From Protopterus annectens (lineage: Eukaryota > Chordata > Ceratodontiformes > Protopteridae), in the NCBI RefSeq assembly GCF_019279795.1, contig NC_056748.1, positions 701,551,095-701,615,094 of the forward strand: 64,000 nt of DNA, written 5' to 3'. The stretch's first letter is position 1. Each line of letters starts with the position of its first letter. Positions 43,210-53,099 of this stretch are shown here, piece by piece. The notes under the pieces were generated by a model, which was given only the letters and a program-made list of their open reading frames with translations, did not search any database and was not told the origin of the DNA. Both the position numbers and the translations under genes were made by a program.

Positions 43210-44235
43210 CTCAAGCTGACTCCTTGGTTTCATCTTCAGTAAAAGCTATTCTGGTGGCATCTCTCAAGGCTTCCACTAGGAAGATTTACTGCAGTAAATG
43301 GAAACTATTCTCTATTTGGGCTTCTCAGAGAAACCTGGATCCTTTTATAGCCCCTGTTCCTGCAGTGTTGGATTTCTTAGCCAATATCTTTCAGCAAGAG
43401 GCTAGTTCCTCCACTGTGAAAGTGCAACTGGCAGCTGTTTTGAATTTCCACGTCGGCGAAAACATGAATGCCCTGGCCTCTTCTAGACTGTGTAAGGCTT
43501 TCCTTTAAAGGCATGTTTCTTTTGCATCATCCTATTAAGGACTCTGTTCCTCCTTGGGAACTTACCATGGTTCTCCAGGCTTTAGTTGCTCCCCCCTTGA
43601 ACCTGCAGCATCAGTAGATTTGAAGTTCTTATCCTGGAAGACAGCCTACCTAGTGACCATTATGTCAGTTTGGAGGGTTTCTGAGATTCAGGCTTTGTCT
43701 GCCGTGCCCTCTTACTTGATCTTCCATAAGGACAGGGTTTCTCTCCGTACAAACCCTTCTTTCTTACCAAAAGTGGTTTCTGAATCAAACATTAATCAAA
43801 CAATTAACCTGCCTGCTTTCTTTCCAAACTTTCAGAGCAAGGGTGAATATAAACTGCATTTGCTAGATGTTCATAGACCACTTTGTTTTTATTTACATAG
43901 AACAAAAGCCCTTCCGTAAGTCTGACCAGCTGTTTGTGTCTTTTTCTAAACCCTTTTTGGGTAATTAAGGTTTCCTTAGCTAGATGGATTACACAATGTA
44001 TTTTGCAAATTTACACAGACAAAGGTCTGTCCCTGCCTGGTCCTGTAAAGGCTCATTCTACCAGCTCTATGGCGACTTCTGCTGCCTTTTTGTCTAGGGG
44101 TTTCATTGGATGACATTTGTGCAGCAGCAACTTGGGCAAGGTCACATACCTTCATGTCCCATTATAAATTGGATTTGATCTCCAGAGGGAGAGCATCCTT
44201 CGGCTCTGCGGTGCTCAGGAATATCCTTCCATGAG
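43210..44235 (+). pseudogene. D6 tyrosine recombinase, catalytic Arg changed
   Basis: VKAILVASLKASTRKIYCSKW (43225-43290), EASSSTVKVQLAAVLNFHVG and LCKAFL. After a shift the first-Arg block is TIMSVWRVSEIQALS (43660), then INQTINLPAFFPNFQSKGEY and LDVHRPLCFYLHRTK. The HxxR motif reads HSTS (about 44053-44064), so the second catalytic Arg is Ser. The Tyr block HYKLD is intact (about 44160-44174). It ends near 44235. Three or more frameshifts. Confidence 0.88.
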
Positions 44236-44270
44236 GGCCTCCCAGGAGTTTGAGTAGCTGGGGACTCTGT

Positions 44271-44373
44271 CCCACAGGTTGCAGATAAAATGAAGTTAAC
44301 TACTTCAGATAAAGAAGTTACGTACTCACCATAACTCTCCATCTGAGTAGTTGCACTTAATTTTTCTACAACC
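44271..44373 (+). repeat. D6 ICR
   Basis: First half 44271-44310 is the exact complement of 39378-39417. Second half 44311-44373 is the complement of the 3' tip (GTTGCAGAAAAATGAAGTG… to ACTTCGTTT) with scattered mismatches. The halves abut. Confidence 0.93.
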
Positions 44374-44442
44374 TTCCCAGCCTCCTTCCCCTGAACCTTT
44401 TCATGGGGTATTGTAAGTTGAGTTGCTGATTGGTTGAGTAGT

Positions 44443-44619
44443 GGCAAACTCTATCTGAGGGAAGGTAGGAGATGGTGATGGGTTATGGGTAAAGGGGTAG
44501 GAGCTTGGAGCTCGGAGCAGATGCTTGAAAAGTTGCCGGCTACGATCCGAATACCCACAGGTTGCAGAAAAATGAAGTGTAACTACTCGGAGCGTTATGG
44601 TGAGTACATAACTTCGTTT
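44443..44619 (+). repeat. D6 3' ITR
   Basis: GCAAACTCTATCTGAGGGAA, GATGGTGATGGGTTATGGG, GAGCTTGGAGCTCGGAGCAG, then CCCACAGGTTGCAGAAAAAT and the tip GGTGAGTACATAACTTCG. The GGATCCGATATCGGATCC-type palindrome is reduced to CTACGATCCGAATACC. Confidence 0.9.
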
Positions 44620-46204
44620 TTTGGAGATTTTGTTTGTGATGTGGTAAGTCTGTCACGTGATATCTAAACAAGCAAGAGAGCACAAGGTTGTACCCCTTGC
44701 CTTCATGAGTAACCATGTTTAACTTATTGGTACAAAGACAGGGTCTCTCTGGTGGCTCACATCTTCAGTGTATGGGGTAATTTCATGCAGTTCTAAACTC
44801 AGAGGCTGTGCTTAACCAGTGTCTTTATGAAGTTGAGAGCTTCAGAAATCAGCTTGTCAAGTCACCCAGGAGACTGCATTCTTTTCCACTTGGACATATT
44901 TGCTTCCATAGTATGGATGGTTCCTTTGTATTTTCTCGTCAGTGCTGCTGATCATGCTTTGTGTGAGTGAAGAAAGACTACTCATTTTTGCCACCCTTCT
45001 GTGTCTGAGAAGGGCATTATTTCATGAAATAACTGGCTGCACTGCTGTTCCTGGCTACCGATGATAAAAAATAGTCTGGCTTTGGTCTTCGGCATGATGG
45101 AGGGTACTAGAAAAACATTCCTCCAGCTACCAAGTGGAAGAGATTCTCATTTTGAACCATTTTGGCTGCTCTAAACTTGTAGCTTGCAGTTGATCCTGAC
45201 CTGCTTGATACATCTGTGGTTTAGGTCTTTGCTATCTATATGCAAGATACATTTAACTATTTAGTTTTGTGGCACAACACTGGCTGGCTAAGCAGCTCCT
45301 TAGTGGAGCATTGCATATCCCTTCTCCACTGTAAAACCTCAGCCTTCCCAGCCACCTAACTGGTAGGTAGATCTACCTGGCCTGAGTCCACTAGCTCAGT
45401 GGTATTGAAGTTCATTTAAAACCTTTTGTACTGGATGCCATCACCTCTACTCCTTGTGTGCCCAATCTTCAGGTCTGCACATGTGGGGAGCTTTTTCATG
45501 CCTTTCATAATGATAGGGTGTTTCTCAAAATGATTGCAGGCATCCTTCTGAGGACACCATATGAGACAGAGAGAGGACACATTCATCTGGTTGTGCACCT
45601 TCAGCTCAGGTGTTGCCTTAAGAGAGTACTTGTATTTAGGAAGGCCAACTTTTACCCCCATTGCACTGGGAGAGAGTAGCTTGCTTCTTGCCATGTCAAG
45701 TACCGCCATCTGCATTTGTTTTGACAACCTAGCATGTATTTGTGTTTTATTTTAATATCTGGGGAATAGATTTTATTAAAGTTCTCATCCAGACTTGGTG
45801 GATGTTTGGTGACCGACCACAAATTTTTGCAATGTTTTTATGAGATGGAGCCCAATCATTTTTATGGATTCCTTACACTTGTTTAAATGTAAAGTGTACA
45901 AGTTTAAACTTTTAGTTTTTCTGTTCCCCGGTTTGGAACTACCACATACCACTTTTTAGATATTAAATTACTGCCACTGTGGTTTGATTTGGTGCGTCTG
46001 CAGTGATTTCCCAGGTGTCCAGACCGTCCTACCCTCCCCACTCATTTTTGTGACCATGGTGTTTTTTGTAGAGTTGAAGCATCTGCCAATTTGTTCCAGC
46101 AATTAGCCAAAGCTTCAGTCCATTTTCTCTACCAAACATAAGGGAAGCATAATTTGGATACATTCTTTATGTTGAGATATTTGAGAATAGGTGCAATAAG
46201 CAGA
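44620..46204. other. Unassigned DNA
   Basis: No gene or repeat recognised. Minus-strand frame 45416-45727 and plus-strand frame 45458-45679 are open but show no domain. Composition is moderately AT-rich. Confidence 0.4.
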
Positions 46205-46470
46205 AATGCATCATGTTCATATGATCACTGTGGCAGTAGCCTAGGTTATGGGTTGTATCCTACCAAGGATATAAAATCCGGCCAGCTTTTAAAGCTTTAG
46301 GGTACTTTCCACACCCCCAAACTGTCTGGCAGCTCAAGCTAAGCTGACTAAAAAGCAATTTTGGGTGCCAAGCCCTTCAGAGCTTTATTGCCACCAAAGA
46401 ATTTGCTCCTTTGAGGCTCATACGTCAGCTTGTGCTGTTCTTTTGTTGGGAAGGTAAGATGTTAGTGTTT
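46205..46470 (+). repeat. D7 5' ITR
   Basis: CATCATGTTCATATGATCAC, GCAGTAGCCTAGGTTATGGG, AAGCTTTAGGGTACTTTCC, CTAAGCTGACTAAAAAGC, CCCTTCAGAGCTTTATTGC. The complement of 51490-51765 gives these blocks in the same order with roughly 75-80% identity by eye. It is longer (about 265 bp) than family-1 ITRs and shares no core with them. Confidence 0.85.
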
Positions 46471-46594
46471 CACTGTTGCAGTCATCACACTTGGGTTATC
46501 CTGCCAGGGGTAGCTCTCATTCGGTCCGAATACCAGAGGCTTAGTATTTCTGCGATGGTTACTGTCGCTGCAGGATTGATTGGGTCACCAGTTG

Positions 46595-46630
46595 TATAAA
46601 ATCAGGCAGCCGACGCAATTACATTAGTCT
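46595..46630 (+). promoter_or_regulatory. D7 putative core promoter: TATA box and initiator
   Basis: TATAAA at 46595-46600, followed by TTAGTCTTTC with its first T at 46624, 29 nt downstream. D9 has the same pair at the same spacing (61779 and 61808). GCCGACGC lies between them in both. This is an internal promoter placed after the ITR and ahead of gag. Confidence 0.6.
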
Positions 46631-46769
46631 TTCTTGCTGAGGAGCCCGAAGCAGAAGCGGTTCGCACAAGTGCCGGTTGGCCACTACCTGAGTTTTCGTT
46701 TCCGAATTGAAGTTAGAAGTCTTCTAAAGCTAAGTACCCTGTTGGGATCCTTTTTTCTTGCTCTAACCA

Positions 46770-48500
46770 ATGTCAGAAAAAGTTAACAATTATCTCGCCT
46801 GTGGAAAGCAAATACCACCAGAGATTTCCATTCTTACTGCATCACCTGTTTAGGCCTAGACCACGACATTCCTTCGCTGTCGGTTTTGTGCTTTGTTCAG
46901 TGCCAGAACTATGTCGTCAGGCCCTTATTGTAGCTAAATATTTTCGCTCTTGATCGCCGTATTACAAAATGGCTTCGTTAAGACATCAGACTACTGATCT
47001 TCCGAAAAAATGTAAGGATAAAGACAGACGGACTGCATAGGTCCAAAACTGCTGACTATGCTTCCATTAAGCTAGTCGTCAATTCGCCAGTCCTCAGTGA
47101 GGTGCTTTTGCAGCCCCTGATGCCCGCTTCTGTGGATTCATAGGCCACTACCGCAACCCATTCGGAGTCCGGTATGCCACAGGACTCTTCTTTGACTAAG
47201 CATTCTGTAGATGTCTCTACCTTGGACAGGTCCGGAGCCGCTGTGCAGGCACTGGCTTCAAGGAAGTTCTTCACACTACCGATACTCTATGCAAATAGAC
47301 TTCTTTCTTGTCTTCAGTTCTTTCTAAAACTACCGAGTTTCTAAGGCCCAGGGTACAAACTACGCCTAAAAACAGACTACCCAAGCTCAAGCACCTGCTT
47401 CCATGCCTCAATCACAAATGATTAAAATGGCAGAAGACCTTATGCTTATTAGGGGAAGCCAGCCTACCCCTTCCAAAAGAAAAAGACTTATCCCCAGCAG
47501 TTTTATCTGACCAGGAGTCAGATGACTCTGAGGTTTCTGAATATAAAGACGTCCAAACCTTGTCTGCTTATGAGGATTCAGATGCAGAGGAATCCATTCC
47601 TGCTGCCTCTCCTCCAGAGGATTTTTCATTTGGTGAAACCCTACATACTGTAAAGGAGCATTTCAAATGGGAATGTCAGGACTATCCTCAGTCCAAAAAG
47701 AGACTCGAGGAATTCTTACATTTACCACAGCACAGACCTTTAGCCATTACTCCTGTCCTGGATGTTGTGGATGATGTCTTTGTGGATGATGTCTTAATGG
47801 AATCCAGTTTAACTCCGGACACCCTTCTACCTGCTCCCAGGAAACCTGACTGGTATTAGAGTCCGACTCACACAAATTTCTTTTCAAAAATCCCACTGCT
47901 GACACAGAGGTCATCTCCCAAGGTCCTAAAGGAATAAAAGTTACCACGGCTAAGATTCCCACCTCCTCGGACAGGGATTCCCAAGCTTTAGACAGATTGG
48001 GTAAAAAAGTATATACCTCTGCAACTCTTGCCATTAAAGCACTACATTGTCAGTTCCATATGCTGAAATACCAGCAACATACAATGGAACTCCTTAACAA
48101 AAAATATTTACCTTTCCGGCTTGTGCAGAAAATAAAGATTTACAGGAGCTTATGCACTCTGCAAGCCAAGTTACTAAACACACCTTGCAATGTGGCTTTG
48201 ATGCCCTAGAAGCATCCTGCAGGGCAGCAGTCACAGGTTCTGTACTTAGAAGGCATGCTTGGCTTAAGGAACAGACCTTGCCAGACCATGTCAAATCAAA
48301 ACTATTGGATGCACCATTGAACAAAGACAGTTTATTTGGAACCAAGGCAGAAGAGGTCTTAAAGATGGAAGAAAAAGCTAAATCTATGCAGACAGACTTC
48401 TTACAGGTCCAGCCTCCGAGGTTCAGTAGGCATTGCCACTCTAAGCACTGGTCCTTTCCAGCCCCCTTAAGGCCAGCTCAGACAAGACCTGGGGGGAAGC
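46770..48500 (+). pseudogene. gag: D7 gag (family 2)
   Basis: Start at 46770 (MSEKVNN), then a damaged Cys cluster (ACGKQIP; CLGLDHD in another frame). The middle part is heavily decayed. From 47400: MAEDLMLIRGSQ, an acidic patch YEDSDAEESIPAASPPEDFSFGETL (47565-47640) and HLPQHRPLAI, then GKKVYTSATLAIKALHCQFHM (47998), KHTLQCGFDALEASCRAA, RRHAWLKEQTLPDHVKSKLL and FLQVQPPRFSRHCHSKHW. The C-terminal domain matches D9 gag closely. More than five frame changes. Confidence 0.83.
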
Positions 48501-48509
48501 AGACCCCCC

Positions 48510-49760
48510 AGACACGAGTGTTCATAAAGTGTCTAGCTCCAGTTGTAGCTCATTGCAGACTACAAGATATCCACGTTGTTTTCATATTTAGATGACTTTA
48601 TTTTTGCAGAGTATTTTCACAAGCTGGGATTCCAGGAGAACATTCAAAACTCATTCTTGACTCCTCACAAGTTTGCATTTCTGGGATACTGACTAGACAT
48701 CACAGTTCAAAGAACTTTTCTTTCCCAGGAAAAAGAGATGTATATCTAGATCTGTTTTTCCCAGGAAAAAGAGATGTATATCTAGATCTGTTTTTAGTGT
48801 TTTCCACTTAGATATTGGTCAGTGCAAGGGAATACCTCAGAATTTTGGGTCTCGTGACTTCTGTGATTCTCATACCACCTCTGGCAAGACTTTACATGAG
48901 AAAGATACAGTGGTATGTGACGTTTGTTGTCTCAACATCAACAATCCTCGTCTTTACAAATCCCAGTGCTGGGGTTTGTCAGAAGAAAAATCACCTGGTG
49001 GAGATAAGATATCCCTAAATCCACATCTCCCCTTCTCCCTCCCTGTTGCAAAGCAGTTACCACAGACTCCTCTTGAGTGATAAATGCAAGGTGTGTCTGG
49101 GATAAAGGGCAGATCCAAGCACATAGAGATGCTTGCCCCAAACAAGACAACTTTCTGAATCATCTATGGTCTCAGGGCCCTCTCCAAGTTTTTGCAGATA
49201 ATACCTCCGTTATGTGGTACATCTACAAGCAAGCGGGTGCCAAGTCGTACCCTGTGTGCAAACTAGTCACGGGATGTAGCTTCAGAGCACAGTCTCGCTC
49301 TTCAAGCATTCTGTCAGAGCAAAATTGTGTGCAGATAAGTTGAGTAGGACAAGGGTAGATCTTCATGATTGTAAAGTAGATCAGGAGGTCTTCCAAGATT
49401 AGATAATCTGTGGGGAGTTTCACAAGTAGATCTGTGTGCCGCCCTCTCTGAACATTTAGCTGGCAAGATTCTGATCCAGGATTCTGTACATATAGGCTTG
49501 GAGGGCAGTTGCCTTTCCTCTTCCTTGGACAGGAATGTTTCTGTTTTCCACCCTTTCCACTAATATCAAGATTACTTCTGAAGACTATGAAGGAATCCCC
49601 CAAGATCACTGTGATGACTGCCTTCTTTTGGAAATGGCCAGGGGCAAGTACCACAAGCTTGCTCACAGGTTGGATATGCTCTCACAAGAACAAGGGTTTT
49701 TGATGCACCCCATCACCAGTCAACTTTATTTGACTGCCTGGATGATAGGGTCTTAATTCC
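48510..49760 (+). pseudogene. pol: D7 pol remnants: RT 3' part, RNase H, C-terminal block
   Basis: gag runs straight into TRVFIKCLAPVVAHCRLQD (48515), so the RT N-terminus including motif A is deleted. YLDD is present at 48585-48596. A 36-bp tandem duplication follows (48722-48795). Thumb-like REYLRILGLVTSVILIPPLARLYMRKIQWY (48820-48915). RNase H remnants VTTDSS (about 49058) and VFADNTSVMWYIYKQAGAKS (49190-49245). The C-terminal block is barely readable (VDLCAALSEHLAGKI, about 49430; FLFLGQECF region). Many stops. Confidence 0.75.
48722..48795 (+). repeat. 36-bp tandem duplication in D7 RT
   Basis: TTCCCAGGAAAAAGAGATGT and the following bases through CTAGATCTGTTTTT are repeated with a period of 36 bp. 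No differences seen between copies. Confidence 0.92.
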
Positions 49761-49849
49761 AGTTAGTACCTGCTGCACGTCCTCAGTAAACAGGTGCCTA
49801 TGTTTATTTTTTGTTTTTATTTTATTTTGTATTTGTTTACCGGGGAAAG

Positions 49850-51048
49850 TCCGACTTGGAAAGAGCCAGTTTTCAGCAGAGGCCCAGGGAGATGTGCTCC
49901 AGAACTAATGCTACTAATGGTGGCAAGAAAGCTTCTACCAGAAAATCATATATTAGCAAATGGAGATCTTGTAGAAGCACATCTCATTCCTCTTTATCCA
50001 GCGAAAAAACAATGAAAACTCCAGCAAAGCTAGAACTTCCAATAAGTGACCTCCAAAACCTCTTGTATCAGAGGAACATGGGATATATGCATATGCTCCT
50101 TATGAACATCAGGCGTTTCACCTAATTGGCAATTCTGAATGCCAGTGACTTTATCCAGCAAAGGATTTCTAGTTGGTGTCAGCAACCTAACCAGCACCCA
50201 TTCATGGCTAGTTCTCTGTAGAATGTTTGTGTACTATACTATGGCCTGTCTTACTTCTCTGTACAGTTTTTTTTATCTGCCATTTCAGCATGTTTTCCCA
50301 TGGTTCCTCCTCTTTTAATAGAATATTTTTGAAAGGGGTTTTGCGTAATAGGCCTCCAATAAAGCTGGTGTAGCCCCTCCTTGGGATTGTGTTAGAGAAG
50401 CTAACACTTGCTGTGTTTGAGCCAGCTAACCTGAATCATTTCAGGTTCTTACCATGAAAATCAGTTTTTCTGATGGCTATGATTTCTGCAAGAAGGTTAC
50501 CCTAGTTGCAAGTTGTTACTGTGAGTCAACCCTGCCTCATATTCCACACGGAACAGGGTTTCTTTGAAATTTAATCCTTTTATGCCCCACGTGGTATCAG
50601 TTTACTTTAAGCAAAACTGTCCATCTCTCTATTTTCTTGAACATAAAAATGAGGGAGGAAAGGATACTCCATACCTTGTATGTCCACTGACAACTCTGGT
50701 ACTATCTTGACAGAACTAAATTATTCAGATCTTTGGATCAGTTCATTTCTTGTGAAGGTAAGAAGGAACAACATGCGTTTAAAATTTCCAAATGGTTGTC
50801 TAAAGATACCTTTTCTGTATGTGCCGCACCAAAATTATTGCAGCCAGGGTCAAGGCCCACTGTACCAGGGCCTTTGCTTCATCTATGGCTTTTTGGAAAG
50901 GGCTGTATTCTAGAAGTGTTCCAGAAGCAGCAACTTGGTCCTCTGTACATACTTTTACAAAGAGCTGTAAGCTTGATTCTTTCCCTAGGTCTAGAAAAAG
51001 CGTTGCTAGGACCATTTTCCAGGGGCTCCTGTACTGTTTTCCTTCCAT
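49850..51048 (+). pseudogene. D7 tyrosine recombinase, nucleophile Tyr changed to Cys
   Basis: STRKSYISKWRS (about 49935), then decayed N-terminal sequence to 50330. LKGVLRNRPPIKL and PPWDCVREANTCCV-like pieces (50330-50420), with the first-Arg block hardly recognisable (AMISARRL, 50478). AHCTRAFASSMAF retains HxxR (50852-50863). The Tyr block reads KSCKLD (about 50961-50978), where active copies have HYKLD. Frameshifts throughout; ends near 51048. Confidence 0.78.
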
Positions 51049-51084
51049 CTCCCTAAAATTTATAAGATGTGGTAATCTACCTAT

Positions 51085-51490
51085 GCAGCTTTAACTACTG
51101 AAGCAGTGATCAGTATGAAGAACACAGTACAGTTTAAGTAAACTTACCATAATAGTAGATGTTGAATACAAAAAGCACCGCTCAAGTCCAAAAGTCGTAT
51201 TCCCAAAAAACAGAAATACCAAGTAAGAACTGGAAAACGACCACCACGAATCAGGAATCAACCAGAAAGGAACTTTATTTGAAATAACATAAGCGCTTTC
51301 GCATATCGCATACGCTTCTTCAGATTTAACCAAATCTGAAGAAGCGTATGTGATGCACGAAAGCGCTTATGTTATTTCAAATAAAGTTCCTTTCTGGTTG
51401 ATTCGTGGTGGTCGTTTTCCAGTTGTTCTTACATAATAGTAGATGTTCAAATGATCATTGCCGCAATTGCCACTCGCCAGTCCACCCCCT
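51085..51490 (+). repeat. D7 ICR, interrupted by an insertion
   Basis: 51085-51135 is complementary to the D7 5' tip (GTGATCAGTATGAAGAACAC versus GTTCATATGATCAC). 51136-51163 plus 51448-51490 is complementary to the 3' tip (ATAGTAGATGTT | CAAATGATCATTGCC versus GGTCATTTGAACATCTGC). The two parts of the second half are separated by the 268-bp palindromic insertion. Confidence 0.8.
51164..51431. mobile_element. Palindromic Penelope-like terminal insertion flanked by 16-bp duplication
   Basis: Two ~95-nt arms in opposite orientation (51229-51328 and 51331-51424) are near-perfect reverse complements. The left arm has seven extra bases, and the arms differ in a few bases of a central stem. Each arm contains CTGAAGAAGCG…GAAAGCGCTTATG and AAATAAAGTTCC, a signature I associate with terminal repeats of Penelope-like elements. 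CATAATAGTAGATGTT occurs on both sides (51148-51163 and 51432-51447) as an apparent target-site duplication. No coding capacity. Confidence 0.7.
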
Positions 51491-51765
51491 TATTTCCTAG
51501 TGTGTTTATGCCACAGTGTAGTGTTTTGGTCTTCCTAGCATTTTCCTTTCGGGGCTCCGCTTCCCTCTTGCAGGAAAGCACTGAAGGGATTGATGACCCA
51601 AACATGCCTTTTAGTCAGCCTAGCTTGAACTGCCCGACAGTTTGATCACGTGGAAGGTGCCCTGAAGCTTTGGAACTGGCTGCCTGTTCTTGGCAGAATA
51701 TAACCCATGCAACTTAGGTTATGGCAGCAGTGGTCATTTGAACATCTGCTGTTAAGTTAAATTTC
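51490..51765 (+). repeat. D7 3' ITR
   Basis: Inverted relative to 46205-46470: CCTTTTAGTCAGCCTAGCTT, GGAAGGTGCCCTGAAGCTTT, GGCAGAATATAACCCATGC, GGTCATTTGAACATCTGC. The tip is placed after TGTTAAGTTAAAT. Confidence 0.83.
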
Positions 51766-52736
51766 ACAACTGTACTTTTCTAGATGCCATCTGTCATGCA
51801 CGTAGAATAAGACTTGGCTCCAGCAGCCATCTTTTTTTCCTTCCTAGCATCTGTGCCCAATTTGAGTATTTACTTTCACTAGGTACATCCACATTCTAGT
51901 GTGGAAATGTGGTAGATGGCCCTGCAACAGACAGTCTTGGTAGCAGATTAACATGGTACCATTTATTTGCAGGCGCCCAGAGCGTGACTTTTATGTATAG
52001 TCCTTGTAATAGTGCTGCTTTTTCAGACTGGAAAAGTGCAAGCATTTTTCCCCCTTTGGTGGGGTGTCATCCAGGGCAGACTGGCCAAGTAATCTGAACA
52101 CATTCTGAGACCAGATTGCATGTCAGTGCTCTAAAGATGATTGCAATCCTCACACCTTAAGCCTTTCAAGACTCCTGCCCCAGGGCATGACTGCCATCCT
52201 CACTAACCCGCATGGTAGTGTTCTTAGATTAGCAGGGGTGGGTGGGCTTTGCATAATGGTTAAGGTCTTCACCTTATAGCAACATGTATGGTTTGATTCT
52301 AACGTCTGATTGTTGGCTAGGTTTCAAATGGCCCTTCAGGTCAGTTAGCCTAGTAGTCACCTTTGATGAACGTGTGAGAAGTGATGAGGACTTGGGAACA
52401 GTCTGTCAGCTGGACACTTTGCTCGCAAATCAGATTCCAGGAGAAGCATTGGCAGATGACTCTGGTGGAATTTGTCTTTGTAGTTGCTGCAGCTTCCACA
52501 GAATGGTCTCTTTATACTACCTTTATCATTGAAAAGTTTGCTTAGGAGAGCTTCCAGTTGTGAATAATTTGAAATGAGAACGTCTTTGTATGACAACATG
52601 CCGTCTCACACTTGCTTCTGAAAGGCCAGCCTACCAGACATTTTTTTTTGTTAGAAAGTGTGATGCTTTTTTTCTGTAGACCCATACTATCTAAAATGGA
52701 AGTCTGACAGAGAGAGATGTAGCATAAGCTTCTATC
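51766..52736. other. Unassigned DNA between D7 and D8
   Basis: No gene or repeat recognised. Frames such as 51909-52097 (+) and 52357-52599 (-) lack domains. Confidence 0.4.
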
Positions 52737-52885
52737 TGATGTTGTTAGTCTTCTTCCCATTCATCACTGATGGGGCTCTGAACAGAGTCGGCCTAATACC
52801 AAGCTCGCGTACATCAAAAACTCTCGAGCTAAGCTGCTACCCACAATGTCCTTCTCCCAGTTACCTCAAATCTCGTTTACTGCGC
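52737..52885 (+). repeat. D8 5' ITR
   Basis: CTGATGTTGTTAGTCTTCTT, CCCATTCATCACTGATGGGG, AGTCGGCCTAATACCAAGCT, GCTGCTACCCACAATGTCC and CTCAAATCTCGTTTACTGCG. It is inverted at 60065-60243. Confidence 0.9.
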
Positions 52886-53099
52886 AACTATATAGCAGTG
52901 TTTTACTGAGCTCTCCAGCTAAGTGTCATATTTTTACAAATTTTGGTGTACTTTGAACCTTTTTTCTAATCTAACTCATTTTCTACCCTATTTATCTAGC
53001 TCTACCCATTGGGTATTTCTTATACCATCATTGGTAATGCCCTCTCATACACTTGTATCGTTTGACACCATCGTTAGTATCTTCCCTTTTCTACTTCTT

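Larger units (their letters stand above)
39378..44619 (+). mobile_element. D6: DIRS element lacking RNase H
   Basis: 5' ITR (39378-39530), gag (39768-42167), RT (42393-43080), YR (43210-44235), ICR (44271-44373), 3' ITR (44443-44619). The first ICR half (44271-44310) is an exact 40-nt complement of the element start (39378-39417). An internal deletion fuses RT directly to the pol C-terminus, removing RNase H. Element length 5.24 kb, about 0.7 kb shorter than D4 and D5. Confidence 0.93.
46205..51765 (+). mobile_element. D7: family-2 DIRS element, decayed
   Basis: A divergent DIRS family shared with D9. 5' ITR (46205-46470) and 3' ITR (51490-51765) are inverted copies. In between lie TATA/Inr, gag (46770-48500), RT (48510-48800), RNase H (48830-49330), the pol C-terminus, YR (49850-51048) and an ICR. 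The ICR carries a 268-bp palindromic insertion. RT has lost its N-terminal two thirds. The flanks are unassigned DNA. Confidence 0.88.

Noticed and set aside
49223-49666. 147-codon minus-strand open frame in D7
   Set aside because: Overlaps the decayed plus-strand pol C-terminus of D7; no recognisable motif.
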